The notes under the pieces were generated by a model. It worked only from the letters and a program-made list of their open reading frames with translations. It made no database searches and had not been told where the DNA came from. This document shows positions 1 through 8,906 of a DNA stretch of 64,000 nucleotides, piece after piece. Origin of the DNA: WHSW01 sp963846165 (GTDB lineage Bacteria; Actinomycetota; Thermoleophilia; Solirubrobacterales; 70-9); contig CAWJUU010000008.1 in NCBI GenBank assembly GCA_963846165.1, positions 310,001-374,000 of the forward strand, read 5' to 3'. Each line of letters begins with the position of its first letter. Position 1 is the stretch's first letter. The position numbers were made by a program, and so were the translations under genes.

Positions 1-96
1 GATCTGACCGAGACGAACCAACGGGTGCTCCTGCACCGGGCACGCTCGAAGGTGCGGGCGGCGCTGGAGCGCCACTTCGAAGAGGCCGAGCAATGA
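1..96 (+). CDS. RNA polymerase sigma factor, C-terminal end (partial)
   Basis: The window opens inside an open frame that ends in TGA at 94-96. The 31 visible residues (start DLTETNQRVLLHRARSKVR) look like the final helix-turn-helix of sigma region 4 in an ECF-type sigma-70 factor, where LHRAR or similar follows the recognition helix. The stop overlaps the ATG of the next gene (ATGA), which encodes a zinc-type anti-sigma factor, the usual partner order. The N-terminus lies outside the window, so the subgroup cannot be assigned. Confidence 0.75.
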   Translation, partial: DLTETNQRVLLHRARSKVRAALERHFEEAEQ

Positions 97-365
97 GCAC
101 CGAAGCCGTCAACGAGATCACCTGCCGCGAGTTCGTCGAGCTGGTCACCGACCTGATCGAGGGCCAACTGGCCGAGGCGCGCCGCGTCGAGGCCGAGGCT
201 CACCTCGGCGATTGCGACGGCTGCGCGACCTACCTCGAGCAGATCCACCAAACGATCGCCGGACTGCGGACGCTCGCCGCCGGTGACGACTTCCCCGCCA
301 CCCGCGAGCAGGCGCTCGCGGCCTTCCGCGAGATCCGCGGCGGCGCCGACGGCGCCGGCCGCTAG
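93..365 (+). CDS. Zinc-finger (zf-HC2) anti-sigma factor
   Basis: A 90-residue protein with the HxxxCxxC signature of zinc-binding anti-sigma domains (HLGDCDGC, about residues 37-44). This motif holds the domain that sequesters a partner ECF sigma factor. There is no membrane helix, so it should act in the cytosol, as RsrA-like proteins do. It starts within the stop codon of the sigma gene (ATGA overlap), so translation is probably coupled and the pair form one switch. The signal sensed cannot be read from the sequence. Confidence 0.8.
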   Translation: MSTEAVNEITCREFVELVTDLIEGQLAEARRVEAEAHLGDCDGCATYLEQIHQTIAGLRTLAAGDDFPATREQALAAFREIRGGADGAGR

Positions 366-375
366 GGCCGGCGCC
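351..375 (+). terminator. GC hairpin around the anti-sigma stop codon
   Basis: A perfect 10-bp inverted repeat, GGCGCCGGCC and GGCCGGCGCC, is separated by GCTAG, which holds the TAG stop. There is no T-tract, so it would be a non-canonical terminator or an mRNA-stabilising hairpin. It is followed by a convergent gene. Confidence 0.45.
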
Positions 376-402
376 GCGCCGGTTGCCCGTCCCTGAACGC
401 CG

Positions 403-1572
403 CTACTTCAGCCTGATCCGGCTGAACACGCCCGCGTGGTCGGAGTCGTAGATCCCGTTGGCCTGGTCGAGGCCGGTGACCGAGGAGGTGACCAGCCTGG
501 CCTCCTGCTCGCTCATGTTGGTGACGATGTGGTCGACCTGGTGGTCGAACTCCGTCGCCGGCGACGTGAACAGGTTGCTGACGCAGCAGCTCAGCGGGTC
601 CGATGTCGCGCGCCTGGTGAACCCGGCCGCGAGGATGGCGTCGAACGCCTGCTCGTCTCCGGGCTGCACACCCGGTGAGTCGGAGTTGAAATCCCCGAGC
701 ATGATCGTCCGCTGGGCACTCGCCGGCCCGGCAAGCACCTCCATCGCCTGCTGGGCGCGGATGCTCGGGACCTGGGTCTCGTCGTCGAACGCCTCGAAGT
801 GCGTGTTGACGAAGCGGAACTTCTCCTTCACCTTGTTCTCACCTTTGCCCTTGCGGACGGCGACGTCAGTGGCGGCCCAGCCGCGCGTGACCAGTACGTC
901 GATGCCGGAGATGTTGGGCGTATAGATGTTCGAGTAGGTGGCGCTCTGCGGGTTCTTCACCGTCGCCTTCACCCGTGAGTCCCGGTTGACGAGGATCACG
1001 TCGCGCATCGTCAGGCGGCCCTGGATGTCGCCGCCGAAGAGGCCCGTGTTCGGGTCGTTGTCGGTGTCGGTCGGGGCCTCGAAGTCGAACTCGGTCTTCT
1101 CGACCACGACCTCGTAGTCCATGCCCCTGGCGCTGAGCTGGTCGAGCAGCAGCTGGAGGAAGTCGTACCTGGTCTCGGTCGCGGTGAAGGCCGCGCCCTC
1201 GCCCTGAGCCGGAGGTCCCGGATTCGGGTTGGTGCGCCACCATGCGACCTCCTGAAGGCCGACCAGATTGGGCTTCTTCGACTCGATCTCCGCCGCCAGC
1301 CCCTGGGCGCGGAGCGGGAAATTGGTGAGATCGACCTCCTCGAGGATGTTGCCGTTGGCGGTGGTGAACTCCTCGAACGTGGTCGCCTCCAGCGCCGGGC
1401 TCAGGTCCGCGCCGAGAAAGAGGTTTCGCGTCATCACCTTGACCGCGACGCCCTTCTTCTTCGCCTCGGCGTCGGGGGCCGCGGCCATCGTGAGCGCGAT
1501 CAGCGCCGCCATCAGTGCTGCGACGAGCACCCGCCAGCGCGGCGGTGCGCCGATCCGAACTACCTCTCTCAA
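403..1572 (-). CDS. Secreted endonuclease/exonuclease/phosphatase-family hydrolase
   Basis: A 389-residue protein of the EEP (DNase I-like/sphingomyelinase) superfamily. Visible signatures in order are MTRNLFLGADL (metal-binding Asn), LVGLQEVAWW (catalytic Glu), GDFNSD (Asp/Asn) and SDHAGVF (terminal Asp-His). An N-terminal hydrophobic stretch ending in APDAEA is a signal peptide, so it should act outside the cell on phosphodiesters (nucleic acid, phospholipid or inositol phosphate; not resolvable). I chose TTG at 1572 because GGAAGGAG lies 5 nt upstream and the signal peptide follows directly. The frame is open to an ATG at 1665, but that extension looks non-coding. It is divergent from obg. 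Confidence 0.75.
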   Translation of the reverse strand: MREVVRIGAPPRWRVLVAALMAALIALTMAAAPDAEAKKKGVAVKVMTRNLFLGADLSPALEATTFEEFTTANGNILEEVDLTNFPLRAQGLAAEIESKKPNLVGLQEVAWWRTNPNPGPPAQGEGAAFTATETRYDFLQLLLDQLSARGMDYEVVVEKTEFDFEAPTDTDNDPNTGLFGGDIQGRLTMRDVILVNRDSRVKATVKNPQSATYSNIYTPNISGIDVLVTRGWAATDVAVRKGKGENKVKEKFRFVNTHFEAFDDETQVPSIRAQQAMEVLAGPASAQRTIMLGDFNSDSPGVQPGDEQAFDAILAAGFTRRATSDPLSCCVSNLFTSPATEFDHQVDHIVTNMSEQEARLVTSSVTGLDQANGIYDSDHAGVFSRIRLK

Positions 1573-1668
1573 CTGGACTCCTTCCAGATCTGTGCTGCCA
1601 TGGTCCACAGCCGTTTGCCCTGCGGGCCGAGCATATTCGCTCGCCCCTCGCTGGCCCCCTAACACGTC

Positions 1669-1674
1669 TACCGT
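1669..1674 (+). promoter_or_regulatory. -10-like hexamer for leaderless obg
   Basis: TACCGT lies 7 nt before the ATG at 1682, with no Shine-Dalgarno sequence between. Confidence 0.4.
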
Positions 1675-1681
1675 TCATTCG

Positions 1682-2977
1682 ATGCTCCACGACCGGGCAA
1701 GAATTCATGTCGAGGCCGGCGCCGGCGGGAACGGATCGGTATCGCTGCGGCGCGAGGCGCACGTCCCGCGCGGCGGCCCCGACGGTGGCGACGGCGGGCA
1801 CGGTGGAGACGTGGTGCTGGTCGCCGATGGATCACGGCGCGACCTCGCCGCGCTGCGCTTCTCGCCCCACCAGCGCGGTGGACGCGGCGGCCACGGACAG
1901 GGCAAGCAGCGCCACGGGGCGCGCGGCGAACACGCGGTCGTGCCGGTGCCCCCCGGGACGCAGGTCGCGGGCCTCGAGGGCGAGCGCTTCGACCTCGTCG
2001 CGCCGGGCCAGCGCGCCGTCGTCGCGCGCGGCGGGCCCGGCGGACACGGCAACAAGCGCTTTGCGACCTCGACCCGCCAGACGCCGCGCTTCGCCGAACG
2101 CGGGCTCGCGGGCGAATCGGGCTGGATCGAGCTGCGGCTGAAGCTGCTCGCCGACGCCGGCCTGGTCGGACTCCCGAACGCGGGAAAGTCGTCGCTGCTC
2201 AGCCGCCTGACGCGCGCGGCGCCGAAGGTCGCCGAGTACCCGTTCACGACGCTCGAGCCGGTGCTCGGCACGATCGACGACGGCGAGCGCCAGCTCGTGA
2301 TCGCGGACATCCCCGGGCTGATCGAGGGCGCCGCCGGCGGAGCCGGGCTCGGGCACGAGTTTCTGGCCCACGTCGAGCGTTGCCGGGTGCTGATCCACCT
2401 GGTCGCCGTCGACCCGCTCGGCGATCGCGATCCCGTCGCCGACTACGAAACGATTCGCACCGAGCTCGCCGAGTACGGCGCCGGACTCGACCGGCTGCCG
2501 GAGATCCAGGTGATCTCGAAGCGGGACCTACTTTCCGACGAGGAGGTCGAGCGCCTCGCCGACCTGCTCGGCGACCGCCTCGGAACCGAGGTGCACGCCG
2601 TCTCTTCGGCCACGGGCGCCGGGCTCGCCGAGCTCACGGGGGCGATCTTCGCCGCCGTCCCCGCCGGGGAGGCGCGGGTCGTGCCCGGCAGCGCCGCCGC
2701 GATCGAGCAGCCCGAGTTCGAGGCCGAGCACATCGTCTACCGACCCGAGGGCGACGGCGGATTCGACATCGAGCGCGAGGGCGAGGGCTTTCGCGTCACC
2801 GGCCGCGGGGTCGAGATGCTGGTCTCGCGCCACGACCTCTCCAACCTCGACGCGCTGGCCTACCTCGAGCAGCGGCTGCGCGAGATCGGCGTGATCGCGG
2901 CGCTCGAGCGCGCCGGCTTCGAGCCCGGCGACGAGGTCCGGATCGGCGACGAGGAGTTCGAGCTCGACCCGGGGTGA
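1682..2977 (+). CDS. obg: GTPase Obg/CgtA
   Basis: A 431-residue ribosome-associated GTPase acting in 50S assembly and stress control. It has the glycine-rich Obg fold at the N-terminus (many GG repeats, residues 1-155) and a G domain with P-loop GLPNAGKSS (about 162-170), DIPG (about 209) and SKRD in the NKxD position (about 278). A C-terminal OCT domain runs from about 350 to 431, typical of actinobacterial and Firmicute Obg proteins. ATG 1682 is chosen because the Obg fold begins directly there and a TACCGT hexamer sits 7 nt upstream. Genes rplU and rpmA, which often precede obg, are absent immediately upstream. The direct neighbour is a divergent secreted hydrolase. Confidence 0.95.
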   Translation: MLHDRARIHVEAGAGGNGSVSLRREAHVPRGGPDGGDGGHGGDVVLVADGSRRDLAALRFSPHQRGGRGGHGQGKQRHGARGEHAVVPVPPGTQVAGLEGERFDLVAPGQRAVVARGGPGGHGNKRFATSTRQTPRFAERGLAGESGWIELRLKLLADAGLVGLPNAGKSSLLSRLTRAAPKVAEYPFTTLEPVLGTIDDGERQLVIADIPGLIEGAAGGAGLGHEFLAHVERCRVLIHLVAVDPLGDRDPVADYETIRTELAEYGAGLDRLPEIQVISKRDLLSDEEVERLADLLGDRLGTEVHAVSSATGAGLAELTGAIFAAVPAGEARVVPGSAAAIEQPEFEAEHIVYRPEGDGGFDIEREGEGFRVTGRGVEMLVSRHDLSNLDALAYLEQRLREIGVIAALERAGFEPGDEVRIGDEEFELDPG

Positions 2978-2988
2978 CCCGCGGCGGT

Positions 2989-3726
2989 CTAGGGCGTACG
3001 GCGGCGCAGGGTCGCAGCGGCGAGGACGAGCGAGAGGGCGATCGCGCCGACGGTGACGATCACGTCGGCGACTCCCTCGCTGCCTAGCGAGCCGTCGACC
3101 GTGACCCTCTGCAGGGCGTCGAACGCGTACGACATCGGCAGCGCGTACGAGACCGCCTCGAGCACGGGCGACATCTCGTCGCGTGGCGCGAACAGCCCGC
3201 AGAGCAGGAGCTGCGGCAGGATGAAGGCGGGCATGAACTGGACCACCTGGAACTCGGTCCGGGCGAAGGCGCTGGCGAGCAGCCCCAAAGCCATCCCGAG
3301 CAGGGCGTTGGCGATCGCGAGCAGGATCACGGCGAGGGTCGAGCCGGCGGCGTCGACGCCGAGCACGGCGAAGGCGACGATCGAGGTGACGATCGCCTGT
3401 ACGGCTGCGACCAGCGCAAAGGCGATCCCATAGCCCGCCAGCAGGTCGAGCTTCGCCAGCGGCAGCGTCATCAGCCGCTCGAGCGTCCCGGTGGTGCGCT
3501 CGCGCAGCATCGTGATCGAGGTGATCAGGAACATCAGGATCAGCGGGAAGAGGCCGACCATCGGCCCGCCGAGCGATTCGAACGAGCCCGGCGAGCCTTC
3601 GAGCACTCCCTTGAGAAGGGCGATCAGGGCCGAGGGGACGACGACGATCATCGCCACCGTGCGGGGGTCGGCGCGAAGCTGCTGCAGCACGCGCGTCGCG
3701 GTCGCGCGCGTGACCCGGGCGCTCAT
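2989..3726 (-). CDS. ABC-2 type transporter permease
   Basis: A 245-residue integral membrane protein with about six hydrophobic segments. It contains the ABC-2 permease block in which a loop like MLRERTTGTLERLMTLPL precedes a run of transmembrane helices. It should pair with the ATPase encoded just upstream, whose stop overlaps this ATG (ATGA), forming an export ABC transporter of the DrrB/NodJ kind. The substrate cannot be inferred. The start is ATG 3726, after which the first helix (VAMIVVVPSALIALL) begins. Confidence 0.85.
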   Translation of the reverse strand: MSARVTRATATRVLQQLRADPRTVAMIVVVPSALIALLKGVLEGSPGSFESLGGPMVGLFPLILMFLITSITMLRERTTGTLERLMTLPLAKLDLLAGYGIAFALVAAVQAIVTSIVAFAVLGVDAAGSTLAVILLAIANALLGMALGLLASAFARTEFQVVQFMPAFILPQLLLCGLFAPRDEMSPVLEAVSYALPMSYAFDALQRVTVDGSLGSEGVADVIVTVGAIALSLVLAAATLRRRTP

Positions 3727-4463
3727 CCGCTCGCGCCTTCCTCGATCAGCTTCAGGAACGCCGACTCCACGTCCTCGGCGCCGGTTCGCTCGAGCAGTTC
3801 GCGCGGCGAGGAGGCTGCGAGGATGTCGCCCTCTCGCATCAGCAACACGTGCTGGCAGTTCATCGCCTCGTCCATCACGTGGCTCGAGACGACGAGGATG
3901 GTGCCGCGAGCGGCGAGGCCCTCGAACTCGCTCCAGAGCTCGGCCCGGAGCACCGGGTCGAGGCCGACGGTGGGCTCGTCGAGGACGAGCACCTCGGGTT
4001 CTCCGAGCAAGGCCGAGCCGAGCGACACGCGCACGCTGGCCGCCGGAGAGGTTGACCGTCTGGCGGTCGGCGTACTCCGCCAGCCCGACCGTCTCGATCA
4101 CCTCGTCGATGCGGCTCGCGGGTGCGGCGACGATGCGGGCGAAGTAGTCGAGGTTCTCGCGCACGGTGAATCCCCGTACACCGAGGGCGCCTGGGTCACG
4201 TAGCCGACCCGGGCGCGCAGACCCGCCGCCCCGGCGGATTCGCCGAGCACCGTGACCTCACCCGACTCGATCACCTGGACGCCGACGATGGCCCGGATCA
4301 GCGTCGTCTTGCCGGTGCCGCTCGGCCCGAGCAGCCCGGTGATCGCCCCGCCGGCGATCTCGATCGAGACGCCCGGGAGCACGAGCTTGCCGCCCCGACG
4401 AACGTGGAGGTCGCGGACGACGATTGCCGGGGCGGCGCTGACGGCTGAAAACCTATCCGCACG
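3723..4463 (-). pseudogene. ABC-2 transporter ATPase, reading frame broken twice
   Basis: The protein is conserved across three frames: Walker A GPSGTGKTT, LSGGQ signature, Walker B VLVLDEPTVGLD and H-loop SSHVMDE are all present in order. The frame changes near 4172 (after QAPSVYGD, resuming as FTVRENLDYFARI) and near 4035 (after LSGGQR, resuming as RVSLGSALLGEP). Each break is explained by one missing base. The extreme 5' end also lacks an in-frame start: GTG at 4463 would serve only with a further shift. Because the fold is otherwise complete, sequence error is as likely as true inactivation. It would energise the permease encoded downstream. Confidence 0.7.
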
Positions 4464-4483
4464 TGGGGCGCCCCGTCGGTTCC

Positions 4484-4489
4484 TAGACT
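4484..4489 (+). promoter_or_regulatory. -10-like hexamer for leaderless proB
   Basis: TAGACT is followed by 7 nt (GGGCGCG) and then the ATG at 4497. No ribosome binding site is visible. Confidence 0.45.
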
Positions 4490-4496
4490 GGGCGCG

Positions 4497-5585
4497 ATGA
4501 CAGTTGTGGTCAAGCTCGGATCTTCGATCGTCGCCGATGACCGCGGACAGGTGCGCGCGGACGTGCTCGACAGCGTCTGCGCGCAGGTCGGCGAGCTTCA
4601 TCACGGTGGCGAGGACGTGGCGATGGTGACCTCGGGTGCGATCGCACTCGGCGTGCGAGTGATGGAGCTCCCGCAGCGCCCGTCGACGATCGACGAGCTC
4701 CAGGCCGCGTCCGCCGTTGGTCAGGGGACGCTGTTTCGCGCCTACGAGTCGCGACTGGCCGAGCGCCAGGTGCATGCCGCCCAGGTGCTGCTGACCTCGT
4801 TCGACCTCTCCTTCCGGATGCAGTACGTGAACGCTCGCCAGGCGCTGCGCCGGCTGCTCGAATGGAGGACGGTGCCGGTGGTCAACGAGAACGACACCAC
4901 CGCCACCGACGAGATCACCTTCGGCGACAACGACTTCCTCTCCGCGCAGGTGGCGCTGCTGCTGGGCGCTCGGCTGCTGATCCTGCTCACAGACACCCGG
5001 GGGCTGCACACGGCCGACCCCCGGCGCGACCCGTCGGCCGAGCTGGTCGATCGGGTCGAGGACTTCGCCGAGCTCGACGCGTACGAGATCGGCGACCGCA
5101 CATCGCCCTTCGGCTCGGGCGGCATGCGCAGCAAGGTCGCCTCGGCCGAGATGGCGAGCGCGGCCGGGATTCCGGCGACGATCTGCGACGGCACCGAGCC
5201 CGGGACGCTGCTCGCGGCGGCGCACGGCGAAACCGTCGGCACCCGCTTCGCCGCGCATCCCGAGCGCACACCCTCGTTCAAGCTCTGGCTCCGGTACGCG
5301 AAGCCGGCTCAGGGGCGCGTGATCGTCGACGAGGGCGCCGCGCGGGTGCTTCGCGAGCGCGGCTCGAGCCTGCTCGCGGTCGGAGTCACCGATGTCGAGG
5401 GCGAGTTCGCCGCGGGCGACGCGGTCGAGGTCGTCTGCGATGACGCCCTGGTCGGCAAGGGGATCGTCAACTACTCCGCCGCCGAGCTCGCCCGGGTCAG
5501 GGGAAAGAGGTCGGCAGAGATCATCGAGCTGCTCCCGAACGCCTCCGAGGAGGCGATCCACCGCGACCACTTCGTGCTCGCGTGA
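4497..5585 (+). CDS. proB: Glutamate 5-kinase
   Basis: Catalyses ATP-dependent phosphorylation of L-glutamate, the first step of proline synthesis. The 362 residues cover the amino-acid kinase domain (VKLGSSIVADD, MVTSGAIALG, VNENDTT, FGDND and a TDTRGL-type nucleotide segment) followed by a C-terminal PUA domain from about residue 275 (RVIVDEGAARVLRERG). This is the long form common in bacteria. Its partner proA follows 980 bp downstream, with a secreted protease gene in between whose GTG overlaps the proB stop. Confidence 0.95.
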   Translation: MTVVVKLGSSIVADDRGQVRADVLDSVCAQVGELHHGGEDVAMVTSGAIALGVRVMELPQRPSTIDELQAASAVGQGTLFRAYESRLAERQVHAAQVLLTSFDLSFRMQYVNARQALRRLLEWRTVPVVNENDTTATDEITFGDNDFLSAQVALLLGARLLILLTDTRGLHTADPRRDPSAELVDRVEDFAELDAYEIGDRTSPFGSGGMRSKVASAEMASAAGIPATICDGTEPGTLLAAAHGETVGTRFAAHPERTPSFKLWLRYAKPAQGRVIVDEGAARVLRERGSSLLAVGVTDVEGEFAAGDAVEVVCDDALVGKGIVNYSAAELARVRGKRSAEIIELLPNASEEAIHRDHFVLA

Positions 5586-6502
5586 GCGCGGCGCGGGGCG
5601 TCACCGCCACGGTTGCGATGCTCGGCCTCGGCGTGCTGCTCGGGGCGCCGGCCGGCGCCGCCGCCGGGGTCCACACCGACGCTCGCGCGACGGCCTCGGG
5701 CGCGGCCACGGCGCGGTACTGGACGCCGCAGCGCATCGCGAGCGCGCGCCCGTTGGCGCTCGATCGCGGGGGCATTGCGCCGCGGCTGCGGCCATCGCGC
5801 AACCACCCGGTGCCATTCACCAGCGCCCCGGTTGCCGACCCGACGGTGTTTCCGAATCCGACCAACGGCAAGCTGCTCGGCCGCCTGCGCGAGTTCGGGC
5901 CGTTCGAGTGCTCGGCGACCGTCGTCAGCGCGGCCAATCGCAGTGTCGTGTTCACCGCCGGTCACTGCGTCTTTGACCCGTTCGAGAATCGGTTCGCCAA
6001 GCGTCTCGCATTCATCCCCGCATACGACCAGGGAGCGGAGCCGTTGGGGCGCTGGACCTGGAGCGAGTCGGAGACCACGCGGCAGTGGATGCGGAAGGCG
6101 AACGCGAACTTCGACTACGCGACGATCGTGATGCGGCCGCGCGCCGGCGACGGAGCGCTGGTCGAGGACGTGGCCGGGGCCCGCGGTCTGGTCACCAGCT
6201 ACCTTCGCGCCCAGAACTACTCCGCGTTCGGCTACCCCGGGAATCTCGGTGACGCGCAGCAGATGTGGAGCTGCGCTTCGGCCTACGCGGGCGAGGACCC
6301 GCGGCCGTTCCGGGTCGGCCGGCCGCCGATCGCGATCGGCTGTGACATGACGGCCGGCGCCAGCGGCGGTGGCTGGATCACCGGTGCGGGCCAGCTCGCC
6401 TCGGTCTCGAGCTTCGGCTACCGGGCTCACCCCGAGATCCTCTACGGGCCCTACCTGCGGGCGAAGGCGGCCCGGATGGTCGCCCGCGCAGGCTCGCGTT
6501 AG
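5582..6502 (+). CDS. Secreted trypsin-like serine protease
   Basis: A 306-residue protein with an N-terminal signal peptide (hydrophobic up to about residue 28, ending GAPAGAAAG) and the chymotrypsin-fold triad: His in FTAGHCVF (about residue 125), Asp in NFDYATIVM (about 178) and Ser in TAGASGGGW (about 263). It resembles the V8/glutamyl-endopeptidase-like secreted peptidases. The GTG start overlaps the proB stop (GTGA), so it is cotranscribed with proline genes, which is an unexpected place for an exoenzyme. A propeptide probably lies between the signal peptide and about residue 85. Specificity is not predictable. Confidence 0.82.
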   Translation: MSAARGVTATVAMLGLGVLLGAPAGAAAGVHTDARATASGAATARYWTPQRIASARPLALDRGGIAPRLRPSRNHPVPFTSAPVADPTVFPNPTNGKLLGRLREFGPFECSATVVSAANRSVVFTAGHCVFDPFENRFAKRLAFIPAYDQGAEPLGRWTWSESETTRQWMRKANANFDYATIVMRPRAGDGALVEDVAGARGLVTSYLRAQNYSAFGYPGNLGDAQQMWSCASAYAGEDPRPFRVGRPPIAIGCDMTAGASGGGWITGAGQLASVSSFGYRAHPEILYGPYLRAKAARMVARAGSR

Positions 6503-6567
6503 GGCGGGCGCCGGCGTGGGGCGCCGGGCGCAGGAGTGCCCCGAAGCGCCGCTACCCTTTGCGGAAG

Positions 6568-7830
6568 ATGGCGATCGCCACCCGAACCGTGATCGAAGCC
6601 TGCGAGAGCGCGAAGCGCGCGTCGCTCGCGCTCGCGACCGCCGACACGCGGACGAAGGACCGGGCGCTCGAGCGGCTCGCGGAGCTGCTCGGGGAGCGTG
6701 TCGACGAGGTCCTCGACGCGAACGCCGCCGATCTCGCCGACGAGCGGGCGGCGGGATTGAGCGATGCGCTTCGCGACCGGCTGACGCTGACAGCCGGGCG
6801 GGTGGCGGCGATGGCCGACGGGGTCCGCGAGATCGTGCGCCTGCCCGATCCGGTCGGCGAGGAGCTCGAGCACAGGACGATCGATAGCGGGCTCGACCTG
6901 CGCAAGGTGCGTGTGCCGCTCGGGGTCGTCGCGGTGATCTACGAGGCGCGCCCGAACGTGACCGTCGACTGCGCCGCACTGACGCTGAAGAGCGGCAACG
7001 CGATCGTGCTCCGCGGCTCGAGCTACGCGGAGCGGTCGAACGCCGCGCTGGCGGCGCTGGTGCGCGAGGCCGTGGTCGAGGCGGGTCTGCCGGAGGGCGC
7101 CGTCGAGCTGCTCGCCGGCGACCGTGCCGAGCTCGAGCAGCTCGCCACGGCCGAGGGGTTGGTCGACCTGGTGATCCCGCGCGGCGGCGAGGGGCTGAAG
7201 GAGGCGCTGAAGGCGGCGGCGACGGTGCCGGTGATGTACGCCGCGGCCGGCAACTGCCACGTCTACATCCACGCCGACGCCGAGCTCGAGATGGCGCGGC
7301 GGATCGCCCTCAACGCGAAGGTCGATCGGCCGGGCGTCTGCAACGCGGCCGAGACGCTGCTCGTCAGCGCCGAGATCGCGGGTGAGTTCCTCCCGGGCAT
7401 CCTCGGTGACCTCGATGCCGCCGGCGTCGAGCTGGTCGGCGACGGACGGGCGCAGGCCGCGGCCGGCGGGGTGGCGGTCGGCGCGGCGACCGAGGCGGAT
7501 TGGGACACCGAGTACCTGGGGATGAAGATGGCGGTCGGCGTGGTCGACTCGCTCGCGGAGGCGATCGAGCACGTCAACGGCCACGGCACCGGGCACTCGG
7601 AGGCGATCGTCACCGGCTCGGACGAGGCGGCGGCGCAGTTCACCGAGAGCGTCGACGCGGCGGTCGTCTATGTCAACGCCTCGACCCGGTTCACCGACGG
7701 GTACGTCTTCGGCATGGGCGCCGAGATCGGCAACTCGACCCAGAAGCTTCACGCGCGCGGGCCGATCGGGCTGCGCGAGCTGACGACGACCAAGTACGTC
7801 GTTCGCGGCGACGGCCAGGTGCGGGGGTAG
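6568..7830 (+). CDS. proA: Gamma-glutamyl phosphate reductase
   Basis: NADPH-dependent reduction of gamma-glutamyl phosphate to glutamate semialdehyde, the second step of proline synthesis. The 420 residues match the family, with RVPLGVVAVIYEARPNVT (about 115-132), the catalytic cysteine in PGVCNAAETLL and the SEAIVTGS segment near the C-terminus. I chose ATG 6568. An in-frame TTG at 6559 is possible, but it abuts TACCCT, a probable -10 element, and no Shine-Dalgarno sequence precedes either codon. It completes the ProBA pair with the upstream kinase. Confidence 0.93.
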   Translation: MAIATRTVIEACESAKRASLALATADTRTKDRALERLAELLGERVDEVLDANAADLADERAAGLSDALRDRLTLTAGRVAAMADGVREIVRLPDPVGEELEHRTIDSGLDLRKVRVPLGVVAVIYEARPNVTVDCAALTLKSGNAIVLRGSSYAERSNAALAALVREAVVEAGLPEGAVELLAGDRAELEQLATAEGLVDLVIPRGGEGLKEALKAAATVPVMYAAAGNCHVYIHADAELEMARRIALNAKVDRPGVCNAAETLLVSAEIAGEFLPGILGDLDAAGVELVGDGRAQAAAGGVAVGAATEADWDTEYLGMKMAVGVVDSLAEAIEHVNGHGTGHSEAIVTGSDEAAAQFTESVDAAVVYVNASTRFTDGYVFGMGAEIGNSTQKLHARGPIGLRELTTTKYVVRGDGQVRG

Positions 7831-7834
7831 AGCG

Positions 7835-8446
7835 GTCGCGGCCCTCGGAGTCCTCGGCGGCGCGTTCAACCCGCCCCACATCGGTCACCTCGTGCTGGCC
7901 CAGGAGGCCGCTTCGCAGCTCGGCCTCGACCGGGTGCTGCTGATGCCGACCGGCAACGCGCCGCACAAGCGGATCGATCCCGAGCCCGGCGCGGAGGTGC
8001 GCCTGGAGATGGCGCGGCTCGCCGCCGTCGGCGACGAGCTGCTCGAGGTGAGCGAGCTCGAGGTGCGGCGCGAGGGCCCGTCCTACACCTTCCGTACATT
8101 GGAGGAGTTGCGCGACTTGCGGCCCGAAGACGAGCTCTTCTTCCTCCTGGGAGCCGACGTCGCCGCACATCTCGAGGATTGGCGCGACCCGCGGCGCGTG
8201 CTTGAGCTGGCCCGGCTCGGGATCGCGGGGCGGCCCGGGACACAGCTCGACGAGGGCGAGGCGGCGCTCGAGCGGCTCGGTGCGAGCGATCGCGCGGAGC
8301 TGATCCGGATGCCCGAGATCGGCGTCTCGTCGACCCGGATCCGGCGCCGGATCGCGGAGGGCCGTCCGATCCGCTACCTGGTGCCGGACGCGGTCGCCGA
8401 GTTGATCGCCGAGCGGGGCCTCTATCGCGCGGAGGTGCGCGCGTGA
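7835..8446 (+). CDS. nadD: Nicotinate-nucleotide adenylyltransferase, start codon unclear
   Basis: Transfers AMP to nicotinate mononucleotide in NAD synthesis. The nucleotidyltransferase signature GGAFNPPHIGHL is at 7856-7891 and the ISSTRIR-type motif (GVSSTRIRRRI) is near the C-terminus, so coding must begin before 7850. No ATG, GTG or TTG exists in this frame upstream. The first in-frame GTG (7892) would remove the catalytic histidines. Either a nonstandard start is used near 7835 or one base is wrong. The gene lies between proA and rsfS. nadD-rsfS is a familiar pairing, and they share a GTGA overlap. Confidence 0.85.
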   Translation, partial: VAALGVLGGAFNPPHIGHLVLAQEAASQLGLDRVLLMPTGNAPHKRIDPEPGAEVRLEMARLAAVGDELLEVSELEVRREGPSYTFRTLEELRDLRPEDELFFLLGADVAAHLEDWRDPRRVLELARLGIAGRPGTQLDEGEAALERLGASDRAELIRMPEIGVSSTRIRRRIAEGRPIRYLVPDAVAELIAERGLYRAEVRA

Positions 8447-8865
8447 GCGTGAAATCCGGGCGGCAGGGGGCGGTGGCCGAGCGGCGTGCGGACGAGCCGG
8501 GGGCGTCGGCGGCGCTGGCGCGCCGGGTGGCGGCGATCGTCGATGACAAGAAGGGCGAGGACATCGTCGCCCTCTACGTGCGCGAGCTGGTCGGCTACAC
8601 CGACTACCTGGTGATCGCGACGGCGCGCAACGAACGCCAGGCGAAGGCGATCCACGACGAGGTCCATCTGCGGCTCAAGAACGAGGAGGAGCTGGTTCCC
8701 GCGCGGACCGAGGGCCTCGGTGAGTCGCGCTGGGTCCTGGTCGACTACCTCGACTGCGTCCTGCACGTGATGGTGCCCGAGATGCGCGACCGGTACCGGC
8801 TCGAGCGGCTCTGGGGCGAGGCTGAGCGGCTGGAGCTCGGGGTCGAAGGGCGCGCGACCGACTGA
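8443..8865 (+). CDS. rsfS: Ribosomal silencing factor RsfS
   Basis: A 140-residue protein of the Iojap/YbeB family, which binds ribosomal protein L14 and blocks subunit joining in starved cells. The family core is seen as DIVALYVRELVGYTDYLVIA, ARNERQAKAI and DYLDCVLHVM. An extra 30 or so residues at the N-terminus are Ala/Arg-rich and not part of the fold. GTG 8443 overlaps the nadD stop. Confidence 0.92.
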   Translation: MSVKSGRQGAVAERRADEPGASAALARRVAAIVDDKKGEDIVALYVRELVGYTDYLVIATARNERQAKAIHDEVHLRLKNEEELVPARTEGLGESRWVLVDYLDCVLHVMVPEMRDRYRLERLWGEAERLELGVEGRATD

Positions 8866-8906
8866 TCCGGCGGCTGCGGCTCGAGCGCGCGCTGGGGGAG
8901 TGGCGC

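Noticed and set aside
5471..6979. 502-codon minus-strand frame opposite the protease and proA
   Set aside because: Arg/Pro/Ser-rich shadow of established genes.
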